64,000 nucleotides of DNA from Pseudonocardia cypriaca (GTDB taxonomy: Bacteria > Actinomycetota > Actinomycetes > Mycobacteriales > Pseudonocardiaceae). The notes beneath the pieces are model-generated. The model was given only the letters and a program-made list of their open reading frames with translations, had not been told where the DNA came from and did not search any database. A program made the position numbers and the translations under genes. The first letter of the stretch is position 1, and every line of letters starts with the position of its first letter. This document shows, in pieces, positions 49,885 to 58,576 of the stretch. Location: the NCBI RefSeq assembly GCF_006717045.1, contig NZ_VFPH01000003.1, forward strand, positions 682,001-746,000, written 5' to 3'.

Positions 49885-51304
49885 GCTTCTGGCAGCCGCA
49901 GCGGCTCAGTGCGGCGGCCATGGCGTCGTGCAACGGGCGGACGGTGGCCGGGCTGGCCCCGTTCGACACCAGTGCGAAGACCAGCAGCCTGCCGTCGACG
50001 TCCGTGACGACGCCCGCGAGGCTGCTCACCCCGGTGAGCGAGCCGGTCTTCGCACGAACCACACCGCGCCCGGCCGCGGCCTTCCCGTCACGGGCGTAGC
50101 GGTCGTCGAGCGTGCCGACGCCGCCCGCCACGGGGAGGCCGGTGAGGACGGGGCGCAGGAACTGCGTGTCGAGCGGCCCCTTCGCGGGTGAGGCCGCAGC
50201 GGCGAGGATCTCCCCGAGCAGGCGGGCGGGCACCTGGTTGCGCGTGGACAGGCCGCTGCCGTCCACCGTCTCGGCGCCGCTGGTGTCGATCCCCGCCTGC
50301 CGGAGCGCGGCGAGGACGGCCTGGGCCCCGCCCGCGTACGACGGCTCCGCCTGCCGGGCGATCGCCACCTCGCGCGCGAGCACCTCGGCCAGCACGTTGT
50401 CCGACGTGCGCAGCGCGTGCTCCGCGAGCTCGCTCACGGGCGCCGACGCCACCGCGGCGATGGCGGTGGCGTCCGGCGCCGCCGTGCCCCGCTCCACCAC
50501 GGCCGCGCCGAGCTCGTCACCGAGCGCACGGCCCGCGGTGAGGGCGGGGTCCGAGACGCGCGGGCCGTCCTGCAGCTTCGGGTCGAGCCGGCCCCCGTCG
50601 AGCATCACGGGCTGGATGGGGGTGATGAACCCGGCGGCGACGTCGCCCTGGCTCCAGCCGGGGGCGAGCCCGTCGTCGGTGTAGCGGCTCGTGTCGACGA
50701 GCACCCGGCGGATCGGACCCGGAGCCTTCTTCCGCACCGCGTCGGCGAGCTCACCGATGCTCGACCCGCCCGGGTAGAGGCTGTCCTTCGGATCGGGGAG
50801 CGCGGTGAGCGTCGGGTCCCCACCCCCGACCAGCACGATCGTGTCCGGAGCCGGGCCGGTGACGACGCGGGTGGTCAGCCGGTCGGTCGGGTTGAGCGCG
50901 AGCAGCGCCGCCGCCGTGGTGATCACCTTCGCGGTGGAGGCGGGCACGAGCGGCCGCTCGGGCGTGTGGCCCCACAGCTCGCGGCCGGATACGGGGTCGA
51001 TCACGACGCCCGCGAACTTGCCCGGCATGTCGGCGGCGGCATCGTCGAGCGCCGCGCTCAGTCCCTGGGGCGTGGGGATCGGCGCGTCGGGCGAGAGCGC
51101 CCCCAGCTCGGCACGTGGGACGGGCGGCAGCGGCGCCGGTGGGGGCGCCACCAGGCCCAGCCGTTGCACGAGCGTGGGGCCGGTGAGCGCGATCGCGCCG
51201 CCGGCACCCCCCGCCACCGCGAGCACGACGAGCACCGCGATCGCGCGCCGCGCTCCGCGACCGGGCAGTCGCAGCGAGTCACCGATTCGTCGCCCGATGC
51301 CCAC
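49880..51304 (-). CDS. dacB: D-alanyl-D-alanine carboxypeptidase/endopeptidase (PBP4, S13)
   Basis: Peptidoglycan hydrolase of 474 residues, anchored by a segment at about 19-41 (AIAVLVVLAVAGGAGGAIAL). The serine-peptidase motifs are SxxK (PASTAKVIT; Ser123, Lys126), SxN (TSDNVLAE) and KTG (RAKTGSLTG). The C-terminus ends in RCGCQKP. GTG 51304 with GGGAGG six bases upstream is preferred to longer in-frame starts, which would run into the divergent ppa promoter. It corresponds to Rv3627c. Confidence 0.93.
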   Translation of the reverse strand: MGIGRRIGDSLRLPGRGARRAIAVLVVLAVAGGAGGAIALTGPTLVQRLGLVAPPPAPLPPVPRAELGALSPDAPIPTPQGLSAALDDAAADMPGKFAGVVIDPVSGRELWGHTPERPLVPASTAKVITTAAALLALNPTDRLTTRVVTGPAPDTIVLVGGGDPTLTALPDPKDSLYPGGSSIGELADAVRKKAPGPIRRVLVDTSRYTDDGLAPGWSQGDVAAGFITPIQPVMLDGGRLDPKLQDGPRVSDPALTAGRALGDELGAAVVERGTAAPDATAIAAVASAPVSELAEHALRTSDNVLAEVLAREVAIARQAEPSYAGGAQAVLAALRQAGIDTSGAETVDGSGLSTRNQVPARLLGEILAAAASPAKGPLDTQFLRPVLTGLPVAGGVGTLDDRYARDGKAAAGRGVVRAKTGSLTGVSSLAGVVTDVDGRLLVFALVSNGASPATVRPLHDAMAAALSRCGCQKP

Positions 51305-51458
51305 GGGCGCCCTCCCTCGACATCCTTGGAGCGCAGGAGGCGCGCCCCGGCCGTCGGTATCCCCGACGCGGTCCATCACACTAGAGGTAGGCGCCGGGGC
51401 CGGTCGCCCGACCGGTACCGGCCATCCATCCGACCCACGGAACAGCAGGAGAGCGCCG

Positions 51459-51947
51459 ATGGACTTCGACGTCACCATCGAGATCCCCAAGGGCGGCCGC
51501 AACAAGTACGAGGTGGACCACGAGAGCGGTCGCATCCGGCTCGACCGGACGCTCTTCACCGCCACCCAGTACCCGGCCGACTACGGGTTCATCGAGGACA
51601 GCCTGGGCGAGGACGGCGACCCGCTGGACGCACTCGTGCTCGTGCAGGAGCCAACCTTCCCGGGATGCCTGATCCGCTCGCGCGCGATCGGCATGTTCCG
51701 GATGAAGGACGAGAAGGGCGGCGACGACAAGGTCCTCTGCGTGCCCTCCGACGACCCGCGCCAGGAGCACCTGCGCGACATCCACCACCTCCCCGAGTTC
51801 GACCGCATGGAGATCCAGCACTTCTTCGAGATCTACAAGGCGCTCGAGCCGGGCAAGAGCGTCGAGGGCGCCACCTGGGTCGGGCGGGCGGACGCCGAGC
51901 GGGAGATCAAGGCGTCCTGGCAGCGCGCCAAGGTGGCCGGGCACTAG
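51459..51947 (+). CDS. ppa: Inorganic pyrophosphatase
   Basis: Family I soluble pyrophosphatase of 162 residues that pulls biosynthetic reactions forward by hydrolysing PPi. MDFDVTIEIPKGGRNKYEVDHESGR, YPADYGFIEDSL, the Mg-binding EDGDPLDALVL and the AIGMFRMKDEKGGDDKVLCV region are all conserved. ATG 51459 has AGGAGAG upstream. It is divergent from dacB as in Rv3627c-Rv3628. Confidence 0.97.
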   Translation: MDFDVTIEIPKGGRNKYEVDHESGRIRLDRTLFTATQYPADYGFIEDSLGEDGDPLDALVLVQEPTFPGCLIRSRAIGMFRMKDEKGGDDKVLCVPSDDPRQEHLRDIHHLPEFDRMEIQHFFEIYKALEPGKSVEGATWVGRADAEREIKASWQRAKVAGH

Positions 51948-51956
51948 CCGCCGCCG

Positions 51957-52418
51957 TCACGACGGCCGCTGGTTGCTCTCGAACGCGGTGGCGAAGCGGC
52001 CCAGCAGCTCGGCGAACTTGCTCCGGTCCGCCACCGGCCAGTCCGACAACATCTCGGCGAACCGCTCGATCCGCATGCGGCGGTTCTCCTCGAACACCCG
52101 CCGCCCCTCGTCGGTCGCGGTGAGCAGCGTTGCTCGCCCGTCCTCCGGGTCCGCCATCCGTTCCACCAGGCCGAGCCGCACGAGGTGCGCCACCTGGCGG
52201 CTGATCGTCGACGGGTCCGAGTGCACCGACTCCGCGAGCGCCCCCGCGCGCTGGGGGCCGCCCTTCACGAGGTGGACGAGCAGGTAGTAGGTGGCCCGCT
52301 CCACCGCGTCCGGGTGCTCGGCCTGGTACTGCGCCTGCCTGCGGTCCATGAGGCGGAGCAGCCGGATGAGCTGACCACTCACGTCATCGGCCAATGCGAG
52401 GTCGTCGTCTGACGGCAC
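51957..52418 (-). CDS. MarR-family transcriptional regulator
   Basis: Winged-helix regulator of 153 residues: ALAESVHSDPSTISRQVAHLVRLGLVERMADPEDGRATLL is the recognition helix and wing. Members respond to phenolic compounds, oxidants or drugs; the signal here is unknown. It starts at GTG 52418 and ends 9 bases from convergent ppa. It has no clear operator upstream and no obvious target next to it. Confidence 0.88.
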   Translation of the reverse strand: MPSDDDLALADDVSGQLIRLLRLMDRRQAQYQAEHPDAVERATYYLLVHLVKGGPQRAGALAESVHSDPSTISRQVAHLVRLGLVERMADPEDGRATLLTATDEGRRVFEENRRMRIERFAEMLSDWPVADRSKFAELLGRFATAFESNQRPS

Positions 52419-52472
52419 GGCGCGAGCATGGACCGCGCGCCGGGTTCGGGCAACAAACCCCGGCGGTGACGC

Positions 52473-52718
52473 TCAGCTGGCGAGCGCCCGCCACCCCAGC
52501 GAGGTGATGCTCGCCTGTGCCAGGGGCCGGTCCGGGTCGGGCGGGTCGATCAGCCCGGCGGCCACCAGCCGGTGTCCGGCCGCGGAGTCGGCGCATGCGA
52601 GGCCGTCGACCAGGAGGACGGGCTGCCAGCCGCTGCCGAGCTTGCAACGACCTGCGGCGACCGCGCGCAGCAGGGCACGGTCCCGCCCGCTCAACGTCGC
52701 AGTTCCCACGCCCGCCAT
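52473..52718 (-). CDS. Small conserved-looking protein
   Basis: 81 residues with no recognised domain. It is not a shadow of another gene, has normal codon use, and stands alone between MarR and the thiolase gene. The sequence ATLSGRDRALLRAVAAGRCKL with RLVAAGLIDPPD suggests a small winged-helix-like fold (HTH then a Leu-Ile-Asp turn), but this is a weak guess. It starts at ATG 52718. Confidence 0.5.
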   Translation of the reverse strand: MAGVGTATLSGRDRALLRAVAAGRCKLGSGWQPVLLVDGLACADSAAGHRLVAAGLIDPPDPDRPLAQASITSLGWRALAS

Positions 52719-52790
52719 CGCCCTCGACCCCTCTCGAACCGCCTCTACGAGAGCTTTCGTACCCGGCGACGAAGGTGTTTCACGTCACGA

Positions 52791-54008
52791 TCAGGGGGTC
52801 ACCCGTTCGACGACCGCCGCGAGCCCCTGACCTCCGCCGATGCACATCGTCTCGAGGCCGTACCGGGCGTCGCGGCGCTGCATCTCGCGGGTGAGGGTGG
52901 CGAGGATCCGGCCACCCGTGGCCCCGACGGGGTGGCCGAGCGAGATCCCGGAACCGTTGACGTTGAGCCGCTCGAAGTCGTCCGGCACGAGCTTCCACTC
53001 GCGCGTGCAGGCGAGCACCTGCGAGGCGAACGCCTCGTTCAGCTCGATCAGGTCGATGTCGGCGAGCGTCAGCCGGGCCGCGTCGAGGGCCTTCGCGACG
53101 GCCGGCACCGGCCCGATGCCCATCGTGGCCGGCGGGACCCCGCCGACACCCCACGACACGAGCTTCACCAGCGGCCGCAGCCCCAGCTCCGCCGCCTTCG
53201 CCGGGTGGGTGACCACGCAGATGGCGGCACCGTCGTTCTGGCCGCTCGCGTTGCCGGCGGTGACGGTGGCGTCCGGGTCGTCCCGGCCCAGCACCGGCCG
53301 CAGTCCGGCGAGCTTCTCCACCGTCGAGTCGGGCCGGATGTGCTCGTCGGCGTCGACCACCGTGTCGCCCTTCCGGCCCTTCACGGTGACGGGGACGATC
53401 TCGTCGGCGAACCGGCCCTCGTCGCGGGCGGCGGCGGCGCGCCGGTGCGAGCGCACGGCGAACTCGTCCTGCTCCTCGCGCGGGATCGAGTACTCCCGGC
53501 GCAGGTTCTCCGCCGTCTCCAGCATCCCGCCCGGCACCGGGTAGTTGATCCCACCTGCGGTGACGCGGCCCCTGGCCAGGCCGTCGTGCAGCATGACCCC
53601 GGTGCCGCCCTTGACGCCCCAGCGCATGCCGGTGGAGTAGAACGGCGCGTTCGACATCGACTCGGCACCGCCTGCCAGCACCAGGTCCGCCACCCCGGAC
53701 TGCACCTGCATCGCCGCGTACAGCACCGCCTGCAGGCCCGAGCCGCAACGCCGGTCGATCTGCAGGCCGGGGACGGTCACGGGCAGCCCGGCGTCCAGCG
53801 CGGCCACGCGGCCGATCGCAGGCGCGTCCATCGTGGGGTAGCAGTGCCCGAGCACCACGTCGTCCACCGAGTCCGGGGGCAGCTCGGTGCGTTCCACCAG
53901 CGCCCGGATCACGGTGGCGGCGAGCTCGTGGGCCGGCACGTCGCGCAGCGCGCCGCCGAACCCGCCGACCGGCGTCCGCAGCGGCTCGCAGATCACCGCG
54001 TCACGCAT
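52791..54008 (-). CDS. Acetyl-CoA acyltransferase (thiolase)
   Basis: Thiolase of 405 residues. The acyl-enzyme cysteine is in DRRCGSGLQ, the middle block is NEAFASQ, the catalytic His is in ISLGHPVGATGGR and the second Cys is in MCIGGGQG, so both half-reactions are possible. It may act in beta-oxidation or in synthesis of acetoacetyl-type intermediates. ATG 54008 has AGGAGG upstream. It is followed on the same strand by a MarR regulator and preceded by a MaoC hydratase, a plausible fatty-acid pair. Confidence 0.93.
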   Translation of the reverse strand: MRDAVICEPLRTPVGGFGGALRDVPAHELAATVIRALVERTELPPDSVDDVVLGHCYPTMDAPAIGRVAALDAGLPVTVPGLQIDRRCGSGLQAVLYAAMQVQSGVADLVLAGGAESMSNAPFYSTGMRWGVKGGTGVMLHDGLARGRVTAGGINYPVPGGMLETAENLRREYSIPREEQDEFAVRSHRRAAAARDEGRFADEIVPVTVKGRKGDTVVDADEHIRPDSTVEKLAGLRPVLGRDDPDATVTAGNASGQNDGAAICVVTHPAKAAELGLRPLVKLVSWGVGGVPPATMGIGPVPAVAKALDAARLTLADIDLIELNEAFASQVLACTREWKLVPDDFERLNVNGSGISLGHPVGATGGRILATLTREMQRRDARYGLETMCIGGGQGLAAVVERVTP

Positions 54009-54044
54009 CGAGATCCCTCCTGAAGAATTCGGACGTACTGCGTC

Positions 54045-54497
54045 TCAGACGTACTGGCGGGTCAGCCACTCGGCGACGAGCGCGGGACGTTCCGACCCCT
54101 CGATCTCGACCGTCACCTTCGTGGTCATCTGCACGCCGCCCGCCACGTCCGCGACGTCGACGAGCTCGATGTTGCCCCGCACCTTGCTGCCGACGGGCAC
54201 GGGTGAGGTGAACCGCACGCGGTTCATCCCGTAGTTCACGCCCATCTTCGTGCCATCGATCCGATAGGTCTGGCCGACGAAGTGCGGCAGCAGCGAGAGC
54301 GTGAGGAACCCGTGGGCGATCGTGCCGCCGAACGGGCCCGCCTTCGCGCGCTCCTCGTCGACGTGGATCCACTGGTGGTCGAGCGTCGCATCGGCGAACG
54401 TGTCGATCTGGGACTGATCGACCGTGACCCAGTCGCTCACCCCGAGCTGGGACCCCACCGCCGCACGTAGCTCGTCGACACCGTTGAAGACGCGCAT
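54045..54497 (-). CDS. MaoC-family dehydratase
   Basis: Hotdog-fold (R)-specific enoyl-CoA hydratase-like protein of 150 residues. The hydratase 2 signature is FADATLDHQWIHVDEERA with GTIAHGFLTLSLLP. ATG 54497 has GGAG six bases upstream. It lies 36 bases before the thiolase gene, so the two may be cotranscribed and act on the same chain-length range. Confidence 0.9.
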   Translation of the reverse strand: MRVFNGVDELRAAVGSQLGVSDWVTVDQSQIDTFADATLDHQWIHVDEERAKAGPFGGTIAHGFLTLSLLPHFVGQTYRIDGTKMGVNYGMNRVRFTSPVPVGSKVRGNIELVDVADVAGGVQMTTKVTVEIEGSERPALVAEWLTRQYV

Positions 54498-54609
54498 GCT
54501 CCGCTCCGATCGTCCGCGACCCTGCCGGCCACCCTGCCACAGCACACCGGTGCCTACAGGCTGCGCGTGAGCGTCATCGCGCGGCCGTCCTGCGGCCACC
54601 TGTCTCGCC

Positions 54610-54615
54610 TACGGT
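54610..54615 (+). promoter_or_regulatory. Leaderless -10 box of surE
   Basis: TACGGT, six bases before GTG 54622. Confidence 0.5.
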
Positions 54616-54621
54616 GGAGCC

Positions 54622-55422
54622 GTGGCCTCCTCCCGACGTCTCCGCGCCCTGATCACCAACGACGACGGCATCGACTCGCCCGGCCTGCTGGCACTGGCCA
54701 CCGGAGCCCGGGACGCCGGCTTCGACGTGGTCGTCGCGGCCCCGCACGTCGACGCGAGCGGCGTGGGCGGCTCGGTGCTGGCGGTGCGGGACGGCAAGCG
54801 GGTCCGGGTGCACAGCAGGGAGCTGCCCGACCTGCCGGACGTGCCGGCGTTCGCCGTCGAGGGCCACCCCGCGTTCATCGTCCACTCCGCGGGCCGCGGC
54901 TGGCTGGACCCGGAGCCGGACGTGGTGCTCTCCGGCATCAACATCGGCGCCAACCTCGGGCACGCGGTGCTGCACTCCGGCACCATCGGGGCCGCGCTCG
55001 CGGCGTCGCTGCACGGGTGGCGGGGCCTCGCGGTGTCCCTCGGCATCCCGCTGGTCGAGCCGGAGCGCCCGCACTGGGAGTCCGCGCTCGCGGTGCTCCC
55101 CGACGTGCTCGACGTGCTCCTCGCGGCCCCGGACGGCACCGTGCTCTCGCTCAACGTCCCGGACCTCCCCGTCCGCGAGCTCGGCGAGCTGCGTGAGGCG
55201 CGGCTCGCGCACTGGGGCTCGGTCCGGTCGCGCGTCGACCACGTCAGTGGCGACGACGGCGACCTGCTGCACACGCACGAGGCCGAGCTGACGGGCGACC
55301 CCGAGCCCGGCACCGACACCGCACTGCTGGCCGCCGGGCACCCCACCCTCACGGAGCTGCAGTCCGTGACCGACCGGCCGGGGCTGCTCGACGGCGGCAC
55401 CCTGAGCAGGCGCGCCAGCTGA
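54622..55422 (+). CDS. surE: 5'-nucleotidase SurE
   Basis: Stationary-phase phosphatase of 266 residues removing phosphate from nucleoside monophosphates and short polyphosphates. LITNDDGIDSPGL gives the metal-binding acidic motif, and NIGANLGHAVLHSGTIGAA the active-site loop. It is the usual length. The promoter is leaderless. It is convergent with the small protein at 55449, 26 bases apart. Confidence 0.95.
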   Translation: MASSRRLRALITNDDGIDSPGLLALATGARDAGFDVVVAAPHVDASGVGGSVLAVRDGKRVRVHSRELPDLPDVPAFAVEGHPAFIVHSAGRGWLDPEPDVVLSGINIGANLGHAVLHSGTIGAALAASLHGWRGLAVSLGIPLVEPERPHWESALAVLPDVLDVLLAAPDGTVLSLNVPDLPVRELGELREARLAHWGSVRSRVDHVSGDDGDLLHTHEAELTGDPEPGTDTALLAAGHPTLTELQSVTDRPGLLDGGTLSRRAS

Positions 55423-55448
55423 AGCCCCCTCCGGTTCCTGGCTGGCGT

Positions 55449-55838
55449 CTAGTGCTCGTCGGCGCCGGTGAGCTCGTGCTCCAGCCGGTCGGCGACGTCC
55501 ACCACGAGCCGGAACGGCCGGTCGAAGCCGTCGAGCGCGGTGTCGCCGAACGGGATGGAGTGGCGGAAGAAGGCCACACCTTCCACGGCGACCACGCCGC
55601 CCGCCACGCTCTGGCCCGCGCGCTCGAGCATCCGGGCGAGGTCGAGCTCGGCCACGCGCCCGATCGGCGAGCTGATCTCCGCCCACGGGTGGTCGTCCTC
55701 GCCGGTGACCCGCCGAACCACCACGAGCTGCGCGCGGTCGGCCTGCGTGGGCAACCGGAACCACAGCTCGCCCTCGGACTGCCGCATGATCTCGAAGCGC
55801 ACCCGCACGAACGCCACGAGGTCGTCCCATTCAGCCAC
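55449..55838 (-). CDS. Small YbjN-like protein
   Basis: 129 residues. VAFVRVRFEIMRQSEGELWFRLPTQADRAQLVVVRR resembles the core of YbjN/type III chaperone-like proteins, and SSPIGRVAELDLARML the end. GTG 55838 sits six bases after a TACGGT -10, the same arrangement as surE; the frame runs 35 codons further upstream. It follows the spermidine-synthase-like gene by 25 bases. Function unknown. Confidence 0.6.
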   Translation of the reverse strand: MAEWDDLVAFVRVRFEIMRQSEGELWFRLPTQADRAQLVVVRRVTGEDDHPWAEISSPIGRVAELDLARMLERAGQSVAGGVVAVEGVAFFRHSIPFGDTALDGFDRPFRLVVDVADRLEHELTGADEH

Positions 55839-55844
55839 CCGCGG

Positions 55845-55850
55845 ACCGTA
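55845..55850 (-). promoter_or_regulatory. Leaderless -10 box of the YbjN-like gene
   Basis: TACGGT on the minus strand, six bases before GTG 55838. Confidence 0.45.
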
Positions 55851-55863
55851 CCGCCCGGTGGCC

Positions 55864-57312
55864 TCAGCTGATGAGTTGGTCGACCGGTGCCCAGTCGTCG
55901 GTGAGCACGGGGGCGTCCCCGGCGAACCGCAGGGCGGCCTCACCGTCGAGCACCGACGCCGGCTCGCCGCGCAACGCGGCCCGCTCGGCCAGGCCTGCGA
56001 CGTCGATCGGGAGGTCCGAGGCCACGATGACGGCGTTGCCCCCGCCGCCGGGGGCGAGCTGCTCGGGGCGCGCCAGCAGCGCGACGTGCGGGAACTTGTG
56101 GGCGATCGTGGCCACCTCGGCGGCGAGCAGGTGCCATGGATCGTGGTCGATCACGTTGAGCACGTAGATGCCGTCCTGGCGCAGCACGCGGTGGACGTCG
56201 GCGACGAACTCGGCGGTGGCGAGGTGCCACGGCACCGAGCGGGCACCGAAGGCGTCGCCGACCACGACGTCGGCGGACGCCGCGGGCAGCGCGGCGAGCA
56301 GGCTGCGCCCGTCACCGATCCGGACGTCGGTACGGGGGATCTGCCCCACGCCCAGCTCCCTGCGGCCCAGGTCGACGACCGCCTCGTCCACCTCCAGAAC
56401 GGTGGAGGCCGAGCCGGGACGGGTGGCGGCGAGCCAGCGCGGCATCGTGAACCCGCCGCCGCCGACGTGCACCGCGTCGAGCGGCGCGTGGGACGCGAAC
56501 GCCGTGTCGATCGCGTCGGCGAAGCGCCGCGTGTAGGCGAACCGCAGGTGCGTGGGATCGGCCAGGTCCACGGCGGAGTGGTCGAGGTCGTCGAGCACGA
56601 GCACGCGGACATCCGGGTCGGCCGGGTCCGTGCGCACGCTCGCGCAGTAGTAGGCGGTGTCGACGTCGCACCGGCCCGGCACCGCGACGAGGGCGGTGGC
56701 CAGCACCGCGGCGGCGACGGCCGTGCCGGTGACGGCCCTTCGCCCGGGCACCACTGCGGTGAGCACGGCGAGTGCCAGGCAGGTGGCGGCCGTGACCAGC
56801 AGGATCATCGCCACCGGCAGCAGGGCGACGAGGACGAACCCGGTCAGGAACACCCCGGCGAGGGACCCGACCGTACCCGCGGCGGACAGCCCGCCGACCA
56901 CGGCGCCGGAGCCCTCGACGTGCGCGAGGCGCGCTCGGGTGACCGCGGGCGTCACCATCGCGAGCGCGGTGACCGACACCAGCGTCGACGCCGCCACCAG
57001 CACGATCGCGGCCAGTGGCCCGGGGCCGAGCGCAGGGCCGAGCACGCGCACCATGGGCCGGACCGCGAGCACCCCCAGCCCGCCCACCGCGAGCGCACCC
57101 GCGGCCACCCGCCGCGGCGGAAGCACGTCCGCCCAACGCCCGCCGAGCGACGCCCCCATCGCGATGCCGGCGAGCGCAACACCGATCACGGCCGACGTCG
57201 ACTCGAGCGTCAACCCCACGTACGGCGCCACGAGACGCGTTGCCAGCGTCTCGACGACCAGGATCGCGGCACCGCTCACGAGTACGACGATCCGGGCGAA
57301 CAGGGCGTTCAC
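55864..57312 (-). CDS. Fused membrane/spermidine-synthase-like protein
   Basis: 482 residues: an N-terminal half with about eight hydrophobic segments (AILVVETLATRLVAPYVGLTLES, resembling the membrane domain of spermidine-synthase fusions) and a C-terminal Rossmann domain of polyamine-synthase type (VHVGGGGFTMPRWLAATRP, VLEVDEAVVDLGRRELG, RIGDGRSLLAAL, VVVGDAFGARSVPWHLAT). The usual catalytic Asp is the one in VGDAFG. Whether it makes a polyamine or methylates something is unknown. It starts at GTG 57312. Confidence 0.82.
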   Translation of the reverse strand: MNALFARIVVLVSGAAILVVETLATRLVAPYVGLTLESTSAVIGVALAGIAMGASLGGRWADVLPPRRVAAGALAVGGLGVLAVRPMVRVLGPALGPGPLAAIVLVAASTLVSVTALAMVTPAVTRARLAHVEGSGAVVGGLSAAGTVGSLAGVFLTGFVLVALLPVAMILLVTAATCLALAVLTAVVPGRRAVTGTAVAAAVLATALVAVPGRCDVDTAYYCASVRTDPADPDVRVLVLDDLDHSAVDLADPTHLRFAYTRRFADAIDTAFASHAPLDAVHVGGGGFTMPRWLAATRPGSASTVLEVDEAVVDLGRRELGVGQIPRTDVRIGDGRSLLAALPAASADVVVGDAFGARSVPWHLATAEFVADVHRVLRQDGIYVLNVIDHDPWHLLAAEVATIAHKFPHVALLARPEQLAPGGGGNAVIVASDLPIDVAGLAERAALRGEPASVLDGEAALRFAGDAPVLTDDWAPVDQLIS

Positions 57313-57356
57313 CCCACCATCCTCGCCCCCGGTGCCCGGCCGGCGTACTCCGCCCC

Positions 57357-57415
57357 AGGTTCAGGAAAGCCACGTTCCGGTCCTGCAACGCCCTGAATGT
57401 GGCTTTCCTGAACCT
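57357..57415. terminator. Hairpin with 17-bp perfect arms (repeat family 1)
   Basis: AGGTTCAGGAAAGCCAC (57357-57373) and its exact complement (57399-57415), related to 8041-8093. It lies 13 bases after the acyl-CoA dehydrogenase gene and 45 bases before the membrane gene on the same strand. Confidence 0.65.
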
Positions 57416-57427
57416 CCGGGACGGGTC

Positions 57428-58576
57428 CTACAGCCCGAGGTGGCGGGCGATCAGCATGCGCTGGACCTCGCTCGTGCCCTCACCGATCTCCAGGATCTTG
57501 GCGTCGCGGTAGAAGCGGCCGACCGCGTACTCGTTCATGAAGCCGTAGCCGCCGAAGACCTGGGTGGCGTCGCGGGCGTTGTCCATCGCCGCGTTCGACG
57601 CCACCAGCTTGGCGATCGCCGCCTCCTTCTTGAACGGCTCGCCCCGCAGCATCTTCGCCGCGGCCGCGTAGTAGGCGAGGCGGGCGGTGTGGGCCCGCGC
57701 CTCCATGTCGGCGATCTTGAACTGGATGGCCTGGTAGCTGCCGATCGGGTTGCCGAACGCCTCGCGCTCGCGGGCGTAGCGCACCGACTCGTCCACGCAG
57801 CCCTGCGCCAGCCCGACCGACAGCGCCGCGATCGCGACCCGGCCCTCGTCGAGGATCGACAGGAACTGCGCGTAGCCGCGGCCGCGCTCGCCGAGCAGGT
57901 TCTCCGCGGGCACGCGGCAGTCGTCGAAGAACAGCTCGCGGGTGTCCGAGGAGGACCACCCGACCTTCGAGTACTTCTGCGAGACCCGGAACCCCGGCGT
58001 CCCCGCGGGCACGACGATCGCCGAGATCTCCTTGCGCCCGGCGGCGCCGGTGCCGGTGATGGCCGTGACGGTGACGATCGAGGTGATGTCGGTGCCCGCG
58101 TTCGTGATGAACGCCTTGGAGCCGTTGATCACCCACTCGTCGCCGTCGAGGCGGGCGGTGGTGCGGGTGGCGCCCGCGTCGGAGCCGCCGCCGGGCTCGG
58201 TGAGCCCGAACGCGCCCAGCTTCTCCCCGGTCGCGAGCGCGGGCAGCCACCGTCGCTTCTGCTCTTCGGTGCCGAAGCGGTGCAGCGGCATGGCGCCCAG
58301 CGAGACGCCGGCCTCGAGCGTGATCGCCACCGACGAGTCGACGCGCGCGAGCTCCTCGAGGGCGAGGCAGAGCGCGAAGTAGTCGCCGCCCATGCCGCCG
58401 TACTCCTCGTCGATCGGCAGCCCGAACAGGCCCATCGCGCCCATCCGGGCCACCAGTTGGTACGGGAACTCGCCGCGCTCGTAGAGCTCGCCGATGACCG
58501 GCGCCACCTCCTTGCGCGCGAAGTCCTCGACGGTGGCGCGCAGCGCCTCGTGCTCCTCGCTCAGCTCGAGGTCCAT
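57428..58576 (-). CDS. Acyl-CoA dehydrogenase
   Basis: FAD enzyme of 382 residues. GAFGLTEPGGGSDAGATRTTA is the FAD-binding block, FFDDCRVPAENLLGERGRGY the middle and AKILEIGEGTSEVQRMLIARHLGL the end. The Glu of EGTSE is the usual short/medium-chain catalytic base, so the protein is not a classical isovaleryl-CoA dehydrogenase, where this site differs. The start ATG overlaps the accA1 stop (ATGA). In M. tuberculosis fadE19 follows accD1-accA1, a branched-chain degradation operon. Confidence 0.9.
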   Translation of the reverse strand: MDLELSEEHEALRATVEDFARKEVAPVIGELYERGEFPYQLVARMGAMGLFGLPIDEEYGGMGGDYFALCLALEELARVDSSVAITLEAGVSLGAMPLHRFGTEEQKRRWLPALATGEKLGAFGLTEPGGGSDAGATRTTARLDGDEWVINGSKAFITNAGTDITSIVTVTAITGTGAAGRKEISAIVVPAGTPGFRVSQKYSKVGWSSSDTRELFFDDCRVPAENLLGERGRGYAQFLSILDEGRVAIAALSVGLAQGCVDESVRYAREREAFGNPIGSYQAIQFKIADMEARAHTARLAYYAAAAKMLRGEPFKKEAAIAKLVASNAAMDNARDATQVFGGYGFMNEYAVGRFYRDAKILEIGEGTSEVQRMLIARHLGL

